DNA of 30,946 bases from Candidatus Ideonella esbjergensis. GTDB lineage: Bacteria; Pseudomonadota; Gammaproteobacteria; Burkholderiales; Burkholderiaceae_C. Below, one piece after another: positions 7,366 through 15,800 of the stretch. The notes beneath the pieces were generated by a model. It saw nothing but the letters and a program-made list of their open reading frames with translations, did not search any database and was not told the DNA's origin. The stretch is taken from assembly GCA_016710065.1 (NCBI GenBank), contig JADJLP010000009.1, positions 1-30,946 on the forward strand. Direction: 5' to 3'. Both the position numbers and the translations under genes were made by a program. Position 1 is the stretch's first letter. Each line of letters starts with the position of its first letter.

Positions 7366-9258
7366 CTAAGCCGGCCAGCTCCCTGCTTGCGTCCACACCG
7401 GCTGGGTGTGCCAGCGGGCCACCCAGGCGGGCAGCGCGTCGGCCGGCATGGGGTGGGCAATGCCATAGCCTTGGCACAGGCGGCAGCCGGTGGCCAGCAG
7501 CACGGCGCCATGGGCCTGGGTTTCCACGCCTTCGGCCACCACGTCCAGGCCAAAGGCCTGCGCCATGTGCACCACGCCTTCCACCAGCACACGGTCCTTT
7601 CCGTCGGTCAGCACATCCCTCACAAAGCTCTGGTCGAGCTTGAGCACATTCACCGGCAGTTGGCGCAACAAGGCCAATGAGGCGTAGCCGGTGCCGAAGT
7701 CGTCCAGCGCGGTGCGCACGCCCAGGCGGCGGCAACTGGCCAGCGTGTGTGCCGCTCGCGCAATGTCGCTGAGGGCGGCGGTTTCCAGGATCTCCAGCTC
7801 CAGCCGCGCGGGGGGCACGTCGGGGTGCTGGGCCAGCAGCCAGGCCAGGCGCTCGGGGAAGTCGGCGCTCATCAGGTGGCTGGGGCTGATGTTGACGCTG
7901 CAGTTCAGGTCCAAACCCTGCGTCTGCCACAGGGCCAGCTGCCGCAGCATGGCGTTGATGACCCACTCACCCACCCGCACCTCCAGCTCGGTGTCTTGCA
8001 AGCCGCTCAAGAATGCCGCAGGCAGCAGCAGGCCATACCCGGGGTGCTGCCAACGTATCAAGGCTTCGGCGCCCACCACCCGCCCCGAGGCCAGGTCAAC
8101 CCGGGGCTGAAAATGCAGCAGCAGCTCCTGGCCATCAAGTGCCCGCTGCAGCTGCGCGCGCTGCTCGTGGCCGGCCCGGATGCCCAGTTCGTGCTGCAGG
8201 TCGAACAGATGAACCCGGTTCTTGCCCCGCTCCTTGGCCAGGTACATGGCCTGGTCGGCATGGCGCAGCAAAGTGTCGGGGCTCGCGTCGTCGCTAGGGT
8301 ACAGGGTGACGCCGATGCTGGCCGACACGGTGACCCGCTCGTCCTGGATGACGGTGGCCTCGCTCACCACAGCCAGCACGCGGGCCAGCAGGGTCACGCA
8401 CTCGGCCGTATTGCTCACGTCCACCAGCAGCACAAACTCGTCGCCGCCCAGGCGAGCCACGGTGTCGTTGGCGCGCAGCGCGTCTTGCAGCCGCCGCGTC
8501 ACCTCCATCAGCAACATGTCACCAGCATCATGGCCAAACCGGTCGTTCACCTGTTTGAAACCGTCCAGATCAAGGTAGCAGATGGCCAATGTCCGGCCGC
8601 TGGCGCGGGCACGCGCCATGCCGGTCTCCAGCCGGTCGGCAAACAGGCGGCGGTTTGGCAGCCCGGTCAACGGGTCATAGTGGGCGATGCGGTCCAGCTC
8701 GGCTTCATGCGCCTTGACCTGGCTGATGTCCGAGAACACGCCCACGAAGTGCTGCAGGCCGCCCGAGCCGTCGCGCACGGCGGCAATGGAAAGTGACTGG
8801 GCATACAGCGTGCCGTTCTTGCGCCGGTTGATGAGCTCTCCGCGCCAGTGGTCTTGCTGTTGCAGCATCTGCCACATGTCGCGGTAGAACTCGGGGCCGT
8901 TCTGCCCCGAGTGCAGCAGATTTCCCGGGGTGCGGCCAATGGCTTCATGGGGTGAATAGCCCGTGATGCGGGTGAAGGCCGGGTTCACATTGACGATCAC
9001 CGCGCGCGGGTCGCACACCATGATGCCGTCATAGCTGTGCTGGAACACCGCTGCGCCTTGCTGCAAACCGGTCTGTGCGCTGAGCAGCTCTTCGTTCTGC
9101 AACTCCAGCTCGATCTGGTAGACCTGCATTTCGTGCAGCATGCGCTGCAGTTCAGCCTCGCCTGCTGGCTGCGCCAACCCGACGTGCAGCCTGGCCAGGC
9201 CCTCGGCACGGTCACGCAGGGCCAGGGCCTGCGGGTCATCGACGGGTTTGCGCGGCAT
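7366..9258 (-). CDS. PAS-GGDEF-EAL cyclic-di-GMP enzyme
   Basis: 630 residues from the ATG at 9258; a TTG at 9270 overlapping the previous stop (TTGA) is an alternative start. Order: a helix with HEMQVYQIELELQNEEL, a PAS domain (about 70-180), GGDEF domain with intact motif at 271-275 and an inhibitory-site RxxD (RAND, 262-265) five residues before it, then an EAL domain with EAL at 398-400, DDFGTGYASL at 519 onward and VAEGVET around 574-580. All key residues look intact, so both cyclase and phosphodiesterase activity are possible. No membrane helix is seen, so the sensor is cytoplasmic. It is the last gene of the CheB-CheR/PAS operon. Confidence 0.95.
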   Translation of the reverse strand: MPRKPVDDPQALALRDRAEGLARLHVGLAQPAGEAELQRMLHEMQVYQIELELQNEELLSAQTGLQQGAAVFQHSYDGIMVCDPRAVIVNVNPAFTRITGYSPHEAIGRTPGNLLHSGQNGPEFYRDMWQMLQQQDHWRGELINRRKNGTLYAQSLSIAAVRDGSGGLQHFVGVFSDISQVKAHEAELDRIAHYDPLTGLPNRRLFADRLETGMARARASGRTLAICYLDLDGFKQVNDRFGHDAGDMLLMEVTRRLQDALRANDTVARLGGDEFVLLVDVSNTAECVTLLARVLAVVSEATVIQDERVTVSASIGVTLYPSDDASPDTLLRHADQAMYLAKERGKNRVHLFDLQHELGIRAGHEQRAQLQRALDGQELLLHFQPRVDLASGRVVGAEALIRWQHPGYGLLLPAAFLSGLQDTELEVRVGEWVINAMLRQLALWQTQGLDLNCSVNISPSHLMSADFPERLAWLLAQHPDVPPARLELEILETAALSDIARAAHTLASCRRLGVRTALDDFGTGYASLALLRQLPVNVLKLDQSFVRDVLTDGKDRVLVEGVVHMAQAFGLDVVAEGVETQAHGAVLLATGCRLCQGYGIAHPMPADALPAWVARWHTQPVWTQAGSWPA

Positions 9259-9266
9259 GGGCAGAT

Positions 9267-9863
9267 TCAACCGGCAGGCGTGTCCACCAGGGCCAGCAAG
9301 AGGCCGGTACCCTCGGGGTCGGCGCTGGCCTGGGCCCGCACACGGTGCGTGGCGCCGTCTGCGGCCAGCAACTCCAATTCGCAGGCAGGCAGCTTGGGCC
9401 CAGGGCGTGCGCTGACCAGCAGGCTGCTCAGGGTGTCAGCACTGCCCGGGCTCAACCAGCGGTGCAGTGGCTGCCCCATCAGGTCGTGGCGCGCCAAGCC
9501 CAGCAGGTGCAGGCCTGCCTGATTGATCTCGCGCAGGCTGCCATGGGCATCGAGCACCAGGTAGGCGAAGGGCGCGTGCTCGTACAGCCCCTGCTGGCGC
9601 TGCAGCGCCGCTTCCAGCTCGATGCGTGAATGGCGCAGTTCCTCGTCCTGCAGGTCCAGCTCCACCTGGTGCACCTGCAGTTCATGCAGCAGGGCCAGCG
9701 CGTCCGCCGCCTTGTCGGGTGACGAGGCCAACTGGTGCAGCACGCCCAGAGCCACCGAGGCGCTGGGCCAGGCGTCGGCCTTGCGCGAGCCTGCGCTCAG
9801 GCGTGAGCGGGCGCGCTGGCGCAGATCAGTCAGGCGCTGCGACTCGGTGAGCAGGTTGGACAT
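9267..9863 (-). CDS. PAS-domain protein without output domain
   Basis: 198 residues; ATG at 9863 with AAGG upstream. An N-terminal helix (about 1-50) leads to HELQVHQVELDLQDEELRHS, a coiled-coil element repeated in the next gene's N-terminus, followed by one PAS domain (about 90-195; YEHAPFAYLVLDAHG and GLARHDLMGQPLHRWL). No kinase, cyclase or methyltransferase domain follows. It is 46 bp downstream of the CheB-CheR gene and its stop overlaps a possible TTG start of the GGDEF-EAL gene, so it probably works in the same pathway, perhaps by pairing with one of them. That pairing is inference. Confidence 0.85.
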   Translation of the reverse strand: MSNLLTESQRLTDLRQRARSRLSAGSRKADAWPSASVALGVLHQLASSPDKAADALALLHELQVHQVELDLQDEELRHSRIELEAALQRQQGLYEHAPFAYLVLDAHGSLREINQAGLHLLGLARHDLMGQPLHRWLSPGSADTLSSLLVSARPGPKLPACELELLAADGATHRVRAQASADPEGTGLLLALVDTPAG

Positions 9864-9909
9864 GGCTTGCCTTGGGGTTGGGGGCGATGGTTGGGGCAGA
9901 AGGTTGCGG

Positions 9910-12482
9910 CTAGGCGCCGCGCAGTTGGGATTCCAACGCCTTGGCGGCGGTGATGTCGATGAGCGTGATCACCACACCCTGGATCACATTGGCCAGCGTT
10001 CGGTAGGGCTTGATGCGCACCAGGTACCAATGGTTGTCGGTGGTGGCGATCTGCTTCTCGGTGAAGCTGAGGGTGCGCAAGGTCTCGCGTGCGTCGTCGT
10101 TGAGCTCGGGGTAGACCAGCGTGCTGGCCAGGTCGGTGAGCGGCCGGCCGATGTCGCCCTCGCGCAGGTGGATGATGCGGGTGATCTGGTCGGTGTAGCG
10201 ACGTACGTTGAGCGAGCTGTCAAGAAACAGCGTGGCGATGTCGGTGCTGTTGAGCAGGTTCTGCATGTCGCTCTGCGCCAGCGCCAGGTCGTCGAGCTTG
10301 GACTGCAGCTCGCCGTTCAGCGTCTGCAGCTCCTCGTTCATCGATTGCGACTCTTCCTTCGAGGTTGTCAGCTCCTCATTGGCCGATTGCAGCTCCTCGT
10401 TGGTGGACTGCAGCTCCTCGTTGGCGGCCTGCAGCTCCTCGGCCGAGGCGCCCATCTCCTGGCGCAGCGCGCGTATCTCGTCCTTGCAGAGCTGCAGTTC
10501 CTCGGCCAGGGCGGGGTCGGCATCGCCGGCCGCCTTCTTGCGCCTGGTCTTGGCAGCTGGCGGTGCCAGCACGTCGCGAAAGACGATCATCACCAGGCCC
10601 AGCATGGCCTTGGGCTCTTGCATGGCCTTCACGGTCACGCTCAGCGTGTGCAGGGCATCGGCCTCCAGCCGCAGGCCATGCAGCTCCACCGGCTTGGGGT
10701 CTTGCAGGGCCTGGCGCAGCGCTGCTGCCACCTGCACGCGGATGGCCGGCCGCGCCATGACGTGGATGTTCCAGTTGGCCTTGCCGGCGGCAGGTTCCAG
10801 GTACTTGCCGGTGCTGCCGCTGATGTAGACGATGTCGCCCTGCTCGTTCACCAGCACCGCCGGTGGTGAGAAGGCCTGCAGCAAGGCCTGGTCGGCCAGG
10901 GCTTGCAGGTTGGCAGGTTGGCTGGCGGTGGGGGTCACAAGAGGCTCCTGGGGCGGGTGGTGTAGCGGCGGGCGCAAGAGGATGGGGAAATCCACCGAGC
11001 GGGGCTGGGCGGCGTTGCCGTTGCGTGCAAACAGCCTCGATTTCGGGCTCAGTGGTGTGAACAGGGCCTGGGCGTTGCCCACCGTTTCAGAGCCACCCAG
11101 CAACAGTGTGCCGTCGGGGCGCAGGCTGTAGTGGAACAGTGGAATCAGACGCCGCTGCAAGGCCGCATTGAAATAGATCATCAGGTTGCGGCACGACAAG
11201 AAATCAAGCTTGGTGAAGGGCGGCGCTTGGATGACGTCGTGCTGCGCAAACAGCACCATCTCGCGGATGTCCTTGTTGACCAGGTAGCCGCTGCCTTGGC
11301 GGCTGAAGTGACGAGCCAGACGCTCTGGGCTCATGTCGGCCGCGATCTTGCTGGCGTACTGGCCCTTGCGGGCGATGGCGATCGCGTCGGCACTCAGGTC
11401 GCTGGCAAAGATCTGCAAGCTGCGGGGAGGTGTGCCGGGTGCGCCAGGCAGGGCGGCCACCACGTCCTTGAATGCCATGGCCAGCGAATAGGCCTCTTCG
11501 CCTGTGGAGCAGCCCACCACCCAGGCTCGCAGGCGCTCACCTCGGGCCGCCGCTGCAGCAGCGCGGGCAGCACCTGATCCTGCAGCTCTTGCCAGACGGC
11601 GGGGTCGCGGAAGAAGCTGGTGACACCGATCAGCAGCTCCTTGAACAGCAGGTCCAGCTCCTGTGGGTTTTGCCGCACAAAGGTGGCATAGGCGGCGCGG
11701 CTGGCCAGGTCATGCACGCCCATGCGGCGCTGGATGCGGCGCGTGAGCGTGCTGGCCTTGTACTGCGACAAATCATGTTGCACATGCTCGCGCAGCAGGC
11801 CCAGGATGGTGGCCAGCGCACTCTCCTCGCCCTCGTCGGCAGCACCTGGCATGGTTGTGGTGGCCGTCGCCAAGGCCGTCATGCGCAGGATGTGCCCCGG
11901 CAGATCGGCTGCCGGGGCAGCAATGTCCACACAGCCGGTGGCGATGGCGTTCTGCGGCATGGAGTTGAAGGCGGCCGTGGCGGGGTCCTGCACCAGGGTC
12001 AGCCCGCCCTGGGTGTGGATGGCTTGCAGCCCCACCGTGCCGTCCGAGCCCATGCCCGACAAGACCACACCGATGGCGCGCTCACCCTGGGCCATGGCCA
12101 GCGACGAAAAAAGCACGTCGACCGGCAGCCGCATGCCGCGTGGTGTGTGTGGTGGGTTCAGGTGCAGCAGGCCAGCTTGCACCGTGAGCTCGCTGTTGGG
12201 CGAGATGACATAGACCGTGTCGGGCGCCACCGGCATGGCCTCGGCCGCTTCAAGCACCGGCATTGCGGTGACGCGTTGCAGCAGTTCCGCCAGCATCGCC
12301 TTGTGCGTGGGGTCGAGGTGCTGCACCACCACATAGGCCAGGCCACTGTGAGGCGGCACATGCGCAAAGAACTGTTCCAGCGCCCCCAGGCCGCCCGCCG
12401 ATGCCCCCAGGCCAACGATCTGCAGTTTGGCCGAAGGCTTGTGAAGCGGGGAAGGCGGGGCGCCGGGTGCAGGGAAGGCCAT
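9910..12482 (-). pseudogene. CheB-CheR-PAS fusion gene interrupted by a frameshift
   Basis: Two adjoining reading frames together encode one familiar fusion of about 857 residues. First part (start ATG 12482): CheB methylesterase with GLGASAGG (Ser28), VVQHLDPTH (His55) and GMGSDGT (Asp147), then the start of CheR (STLTRRIQRRMG, GVTSFFRDP). Around 11540-11550 the frame changes; the second part resumes with VVGCSTGEEAYSLAM, the S-adenosylmethionine loop of CheR, then SCRNLMIYF, a long ANEELQS/TNEELQS coiled coil and a terminal PAS-like domain. There is no histidine kinase after the PAS. A one-base loss in the GGCCCGAGG stretch would explain the break. It could be a sequence error, since the rest is well preserved. 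Confidence 0.85.
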
Positions 12483-12561
12483 GGTGGAGTATCGCGGCTG
12501 TGTGCCGGCTGGCACGGACATTCCTGGGCCTGTCTGCCGAGCACGCCTGCGCGGTGCGGTG

Positions 12562-12596
12562 GCGCACAGACGCCGCGCCCGTGTGGCCCGTACAAG
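12562..12596 (+). promoter_or_regulatory. Candidate stress promoter before the PRC-barrel gene, possibly leaderless
   Basis: GCGCACAGA (12562-12570) followed after 19 nt by GTACAAG (12590-12596), one base longer than the other sites. Counting TACAAG as -12 to -7 places the transcription start exactly on the A of the ATG at 12603. No Shine-Dalgarno is visible. Confidence 0.5.
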
Positions 12597-12602
12597 CCGT
12601 GC

Positions 12603-13277
12603 ATGAACAACACATTCTTGACAGCCACCCTGGTGGCAACAGGCCTGCTGGGCGGCGGCGCAGCCTGGGCGCAGGTGGCCGGTTCCACCACCACCAGCGC
12701 CGCACCCACCGAGTCCACCCAGGTGGCCATGGGCTGGAGCGCCAAGAAGGCCATCCTGGGCAAGGTGGTGTACACCGAGTCGGGCCAGCCCATCGGCAAG
12801 GTCGATGACCTGATCATCTCGCCCGAGAAGAACCTGTCGTACTTCATCGTTGGCGCTGGCGGCTTTGTGGGCATAGGGCGGCACGACGTGGCCATACCGG
12901 TCTCGCAGATCAAGGGCGTGAACGGTCGATTGGTGATGCCAGGCGTCACCAAGGACGTGCTGAAGGCCATGCCCGAGTTCAGCTACACCCCGGACGACGA
13001 GGCCCAGCGCCTGAAGCTGCAGGCCGCCGTGGAGCTGGAGATGACCCATGCCCAGGACCGCCTGGTCGAGCTGGAAAAGAAGGCCGCCACCGCCACGGCT
13101 GACGGCAGGCGCCAGCTGGCGCAGCAAAAGGCTGCGCTGCAAACCGAACTGAAGTCGCTGCAGGCCAGGGCCGCCGAGATGAATAAGGCCGGGGCCAGGC
13201 GCTGGAGATCTTTCGAGGCGAATGTGAGCGCCGCGCTGGCGCGCTTGCACAAGGCCGTGGAGTCGGCCATAGGCTGA
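12603..13277 (+). CDS. PRC-barrel domain protein, exported
   Basis: 224 residues. ATG at 12603 was chosen because it opens a good signal peptide (TFLTATLVATGLLGGGAAWA, cleavage before Q), although no ribosome-binding site precedes it and the frame is open far upstream. A PRC-barrel domain spans about residues 45-125 (KAILGKVVYTESGQPIGKVD, VGAGGFVGIGRHDVAIP). The C-terminal ~90 residues are charged and helical (LELEMTHAQDRLVELEKKA and onward), likely a coiled coil. PRC-barrel proteins are common in stress loci but their partner here is unknown. It is followed after 14 bp by a BON lipoprotein gene in the same unit. Confidence 0.85.
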   Translation: MNNTFLTATLVATGLLGGGAAWAQVAGSTTTSAAPTESTQVAMGWSAKKAILGKVVYTESGQPIGKVDDLIISPEKNLSYFIVGAGGFVGIGRHDVAIPVSQIKGVNGRLVMPGVTKDVLKAMPEFSYTPDDEAQRLKLQAAVELEMTHAQDRLVELEKKAATATADGRRQLAQQKAALQTELKSLQARAAEMNKAGARRWRSFEANVSAALARLHKAVESAIG

Positions 13278-13291
13278 ACCAGGAGCACCCC

Positions 13292-13627
13292 ATGAAGACA
13301 TCAACTGACCGCCCTCTGTTTGCCTTGGCCCTGGCGGGCCTGCTGGTGATGGCGCTGGCCGCCTGCGGCAAGACGCCACCCGGGCCCGCGCAGATGCCGC
13401 AAGACGCGGCCAACACCTCGGACGTGGATGTGACCACCAACGTGCAGACCGCCTTGCTGCGCGACGACCAGCTCAAGGGCCTGACCATCACCGTGGTGAC
13501 TCTCAAGGGCGACGTGCGGCTCACAGGCGTGGTGGACAGCCAGTCGCAGATCGACCGCGCCCTGGTGGTGGCCCGTGCGGCCGATGGCATGCACACCATC
13601 CATGACGAACTGACGCTGAAGAAGTAG
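13292..13627 (+). CDS. BON-domain lipoprotein
   Basis: 111 residues; ATG at 13292 preceded by AGGAG. Signal sequence with lipobox LAAC (Cys at residue 25), so the protein should be lipid-anchored; residue +2 is Gly, not Asp, which favours the outer membrane by the E. coli rule. A single BON domain covers about residues 42-110 (VTTNVQTALLRDDQLKG, LKGDVRLTGVVDSQSQIDRA). It is similar in plan to OsmY and to the triple-BON protein at 1969-2622. Probably co-transcribed with the PRC-barrel gene and so under the same putative promoter. It ends 3 bp from the convergent DUF1003 gene. Confidence 0.87.
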   Translation: MKTSTDRPLFALALAGLLVMALAACGKTPPGPAQMPQDAANTSDVDVTTNVQTALLRDDQLKGLTITVVTLKGDVRLTGVVDSQSQIDRALVVARAADGMHTIHDELTLKK

Positions 13628-13630
13628 GGC

Positions 13631-14236
13631 TCAAGCCGCTGGCGGCGTTGCGGTGGCCTCGTCCAGTGCCGCCATCACCTGGTCAGGGTGCAGGGCCTTT
13701 TGCAGCACGGCGGCGTCCGTGTCTTGCCGGTTGCGCACATCGGGCAGGTCGCGCCGCAGTTCCTCCATCAGGTCGATCAGCTTGGCCACCTTCTGCTCGG
13801 TCAGCATGGTCACGGTCAGGTCCAGGTGCGCCCGTTGCTCAAACAACTTGGCCACCCGGTTCTGCTTGCTCAGCACCACCGACGAAATCAGCAGCGCGCC
13901 CAGGCCGATCAGGCCTTGCAGCCAAAAGTAGGGCGGCGGGTCGAGTACCGGCCGGCCCAACAGGGGCAGGGCCGCATTCAGCAGCGCCCAGCCCGCCACC
14001 AGGGCCAGCGTGAAGACCAGGAACGTCGGGCAGCCGATGGCGGCGCTGAGCGCTTCCACGCCGCGCTGCGAGTGACTCAGCTTGGCTTCTTCACGCACCA
14101 CAAAAGCCTGTACGGCGGCCACGTTCTGGTTCGTCGTGTCCAGGGCCTGAAGTGGGTCTTGTGGCGCGCCTTGTCGCGCATCCTGGGTCGCAGCGGGCTT
14201 CACGGTGTGGCCCTGCGCGGGTGTTCTGCTCGCCAT
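13631..14236 (-). CDS. DUF1003 membrane protein
   Basis: 201 residues from the ATG at 14236; a TTG at 14257 would add seven residues. The start lies 37 bp inside the upstream lipoprotein gene. Two hydrophobic helices around residues 75-93 (TFLVFTLALVAGWALLNAA) and 103-125 (PYFWLQGLIGLGALLISSVVL) are followed by SKQNRVAKLFEQRAHLDLTV, the usual DUF1003 continuation, and a charged helical C-terminus. Function of the family is not established. It is the last gene of the minus-strand lipid-transport operon. A second, only distantly similar DUF1003 protein is at 19687-20376. Confidence 0.82.
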   Translation of the reverse strand: MASRTPAQGHTVKPAATQDARQGAPQDPLQALDTTNQNVAAVQAFVVREEAKLSHSQRGVEALSAAIGCPTFLVFTLALVAGWALLNAALPLLGRPVLDPPPYFWLQGLIGLGALLISSVVLSKQNRVAKLFEQRAHLDLTVTMLTEQKVAKLIDLMEELRRDLPDVRNRQDTDAAVLQKALHPDQVMAALDEATATPPAA

Positions 14237-14865
14237 TGCTGGCCCACTTGCTGGCAAAAGCCGGCCAGTGCCACCAGCACCTGTTGCACTGCCCTGCCGG
14301 CCGCCGCCGCGCCGCCGGCCGGGTTGTCGCTGAGCGCTGCCGCGCTGGCGTCAAACTCTCGCACCGCCAGCACCTGGCGGCTGGCCTCGTCCAGCAGGGT
14401 GGCACGCAGGCTGAACTGCACCTGGCTGGGTTGGCTCTCGAAGCTTTGCTGCAGGCGCAGCAGCTCGGTGTGCAGGCGCAGATCGCCGCTGGCGGCACTG
14501 CTGTCGGCCACCACGGCACGGGCAACGCCGCGCTGCGCGAGCGTGCCCACCAGCAGCGGCGCCAGCATGCGGGCGGGCGTGTCCACCCATTCGCTGTGGG
14601 CGTAGTGCTCGATCTGCAGTGCCTGCCGAACATAGACCATGCGGGCGCTCGCCAAGCCGGCTGCCGCCAGCGGCGGGTTCACGATCAGGGTCAGGTCTTC
14701 AGGCGTTCGGCTGGCGCCTGCAGGGGGCGGTGCGCTGGCCGCGAGGGTGTAGAGCGTGGGCGGCAGCGCTGGCTTGGGCAGCAGCGAGCTGCAGGCGCAC
14801 AGCAGCGCCATGCCGCTGGCCACCAGCAACAGGCGGGCCTGGCGAACGAGATGGGCGTGGGTCAT
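14200..14865 (-). CDS. ABC-type transport auxiliary lipoprotein (PqiC-like)
   Basis: 221 residues; ATG at 14865, overlapping the MCE gene's stop. Signal peptide with lipobox LLCAC (Cys near residue 25), then SSLLPKPALPPTLYTL, the usual opening of the auxiliary lipoprotein family, and VYVRQALQIEHYAHSEWVDTP, which is its most recognisable block (Y-x-x-x-x-W). It would sit in the outer membrane facing the periplasm and partner the MCE protein. It overlaps both neighbours, consistent with tight coupling. The C-terminal end overlaps the DUF1003 start by 37 bp. Confidence 0.88.
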   Translation of the reverse strand: MTHAHLVRQARLLLVASGMALLCACSSLLPKPALPPTLYTLAASAPPPAGASRTPEDLTLIVNPPLAAAGLASARMVYVRQALQIEHYAHSEWVDTPARMLAPLLVGTLAQRGVARAVVADSSAASGDLRLHTELLRLQQSFESQPSQVQFSLRATLLDEASRQVLAVREFDASAAALSDNPAGGAAAAGRAVQQVLVALAGFCQQVGQQWRAEHPRRATP

Positions 14866-15800
14866 GGCGGGGGCTCTTTCGGCTTGGTTTCGCCTGGGCC
14901 TTCGGGCACGGCCACACGGCCCAGCAGCAGGCCGCCGGAGCCGCGCTCGGCCTGTTCGGTCAGGCGCCGCAGCGAGGCCGACAGCAGGTTGAGTTCGGTC
15001 AGCAAGTGGCGCATCTCCGGCAGCGTCTGTGCGCTGAAGCGCCGCGCCTCGCCACCCACCGCCGCCACGGCGCCACCGACCTGGGTACTGGCTTGGCCGG
15101 CGTCGGTGGCCATGGCCTGCAGCGCGGTGGCGGCCTGGTCGATGTGCGCCACCACCGGCCGCAGGTCGGCGCTCAGCTGCTCGCTGTTGCTGAAGGTGTG
15201 CGCGGCGCTGACGATGCCCGCGTCGATGCTGCCCTTGCGCGCCGCCAGCGTGTGCGTGACGGCCGAGATGTCGTCCAGCGCGCTGCTGACGGCGCGCATG
15301 TTCTCGGCGCTGAGCAGCGCGTCGATGCGGGTGGTGGTGGCGTCGAGCTTGGTGAGCACCGAGCCGAGCACGTTCTCCAGCCGGGCGCTGAGCGAGGGCC
15401 TGGTGGCGATGATGGGTGGCACGCCGGGCGCGCTTTCCAGCAGCAGCGGCGAGGCCGGCGAGCCGCCGCTCAGCTCCACATAGGCGATGCCGGTGAGGCC
15501 CTGGGTCTTGAGCACGGCCACTGTGTCGTGCTTCACCGGCGTGCCGCGCCGCAAGGCCAACAGCAGCCGCACGCGCTGCGGGTTGGCGGGGTCCAAGTCG
15601 ATGCTCTGCACCCTGCCCACGTCCACGCCGTTGTATTTCACCGGCGCATCCACATTCAGGCCCGACACCGATTCGGTCTCGATGGCCTGGTACAGGGTGA
15701 TCTGCTGGTGGCCTTTGCCGCCCGAGGCGATCCACAGCATGCCGGCCACGAACAGGCCCAGCAGCGCCAGCACGAAGGCGCCCACCAGCGTGAAGTTCAC
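14862..15800 (-). CDS. MCE-family lipid transport protein (MlaD/PqiB-like)
   Basis: About 312 residues from a GTG at 15800 whose GTGA overlaps the ATPase stop. Homology suggests the true N-terminus is four codons earlier (I-E-T-K-V-N-F), where an ATC stands in place of ATG with GGAG six bases upstream. One N-terminal membrane helix (LVGAFVLALLGLFVAGMLW), one MCE domain (about 40-120; VSGLNVDAPVKYNGVDVGRV, QGLTGIAYVELSGG), then a long helical, Ala-rich region without repeats. MCE proteins form periplasmic hexamers that carry phospholipid between membranes. It is in an operon with its permease, ATPase and lipoprotein. The lipid and direction are unknown. Confidence 0.9.
   Translation of the reverse strand: MNFTLVGAFVLALLGLFVAGMLWIASGGKGHQQITLYQAIETESVSGLNVDAPVKYNGVDVGRVQSIDLDPANPQRVRLLLALRRGTPVKHDTVAVLKTQGLTGIAYVELSGGSPASPLLLESAPGVPPIIATRPSLSARLENVLGSVLTKLDATTTRIDALLSAENMRAVSSALDDISAVTHTLAARKGSIDAGIVSAAHTFSNSEQLSADLRPVVAHIDQAATALQAMATDAGQASTQVGGAVAAVGGEARRFSAQTLPEMRHLLTELNLLSASLRRLTEQAERGSGGLLLGRVAVPEGPGETKPKEPPP

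Noticed and set aside
9072..9080. TCTGTGCGC inside the GGDEF-EAL gene, and another at about 15026-15034 in the MCE gene
   Set aside because: Coding occurrences of the promoter box (they encode A-Q-T). No CTAnnnT lies 18 nt away, so they are taken as chance matches.
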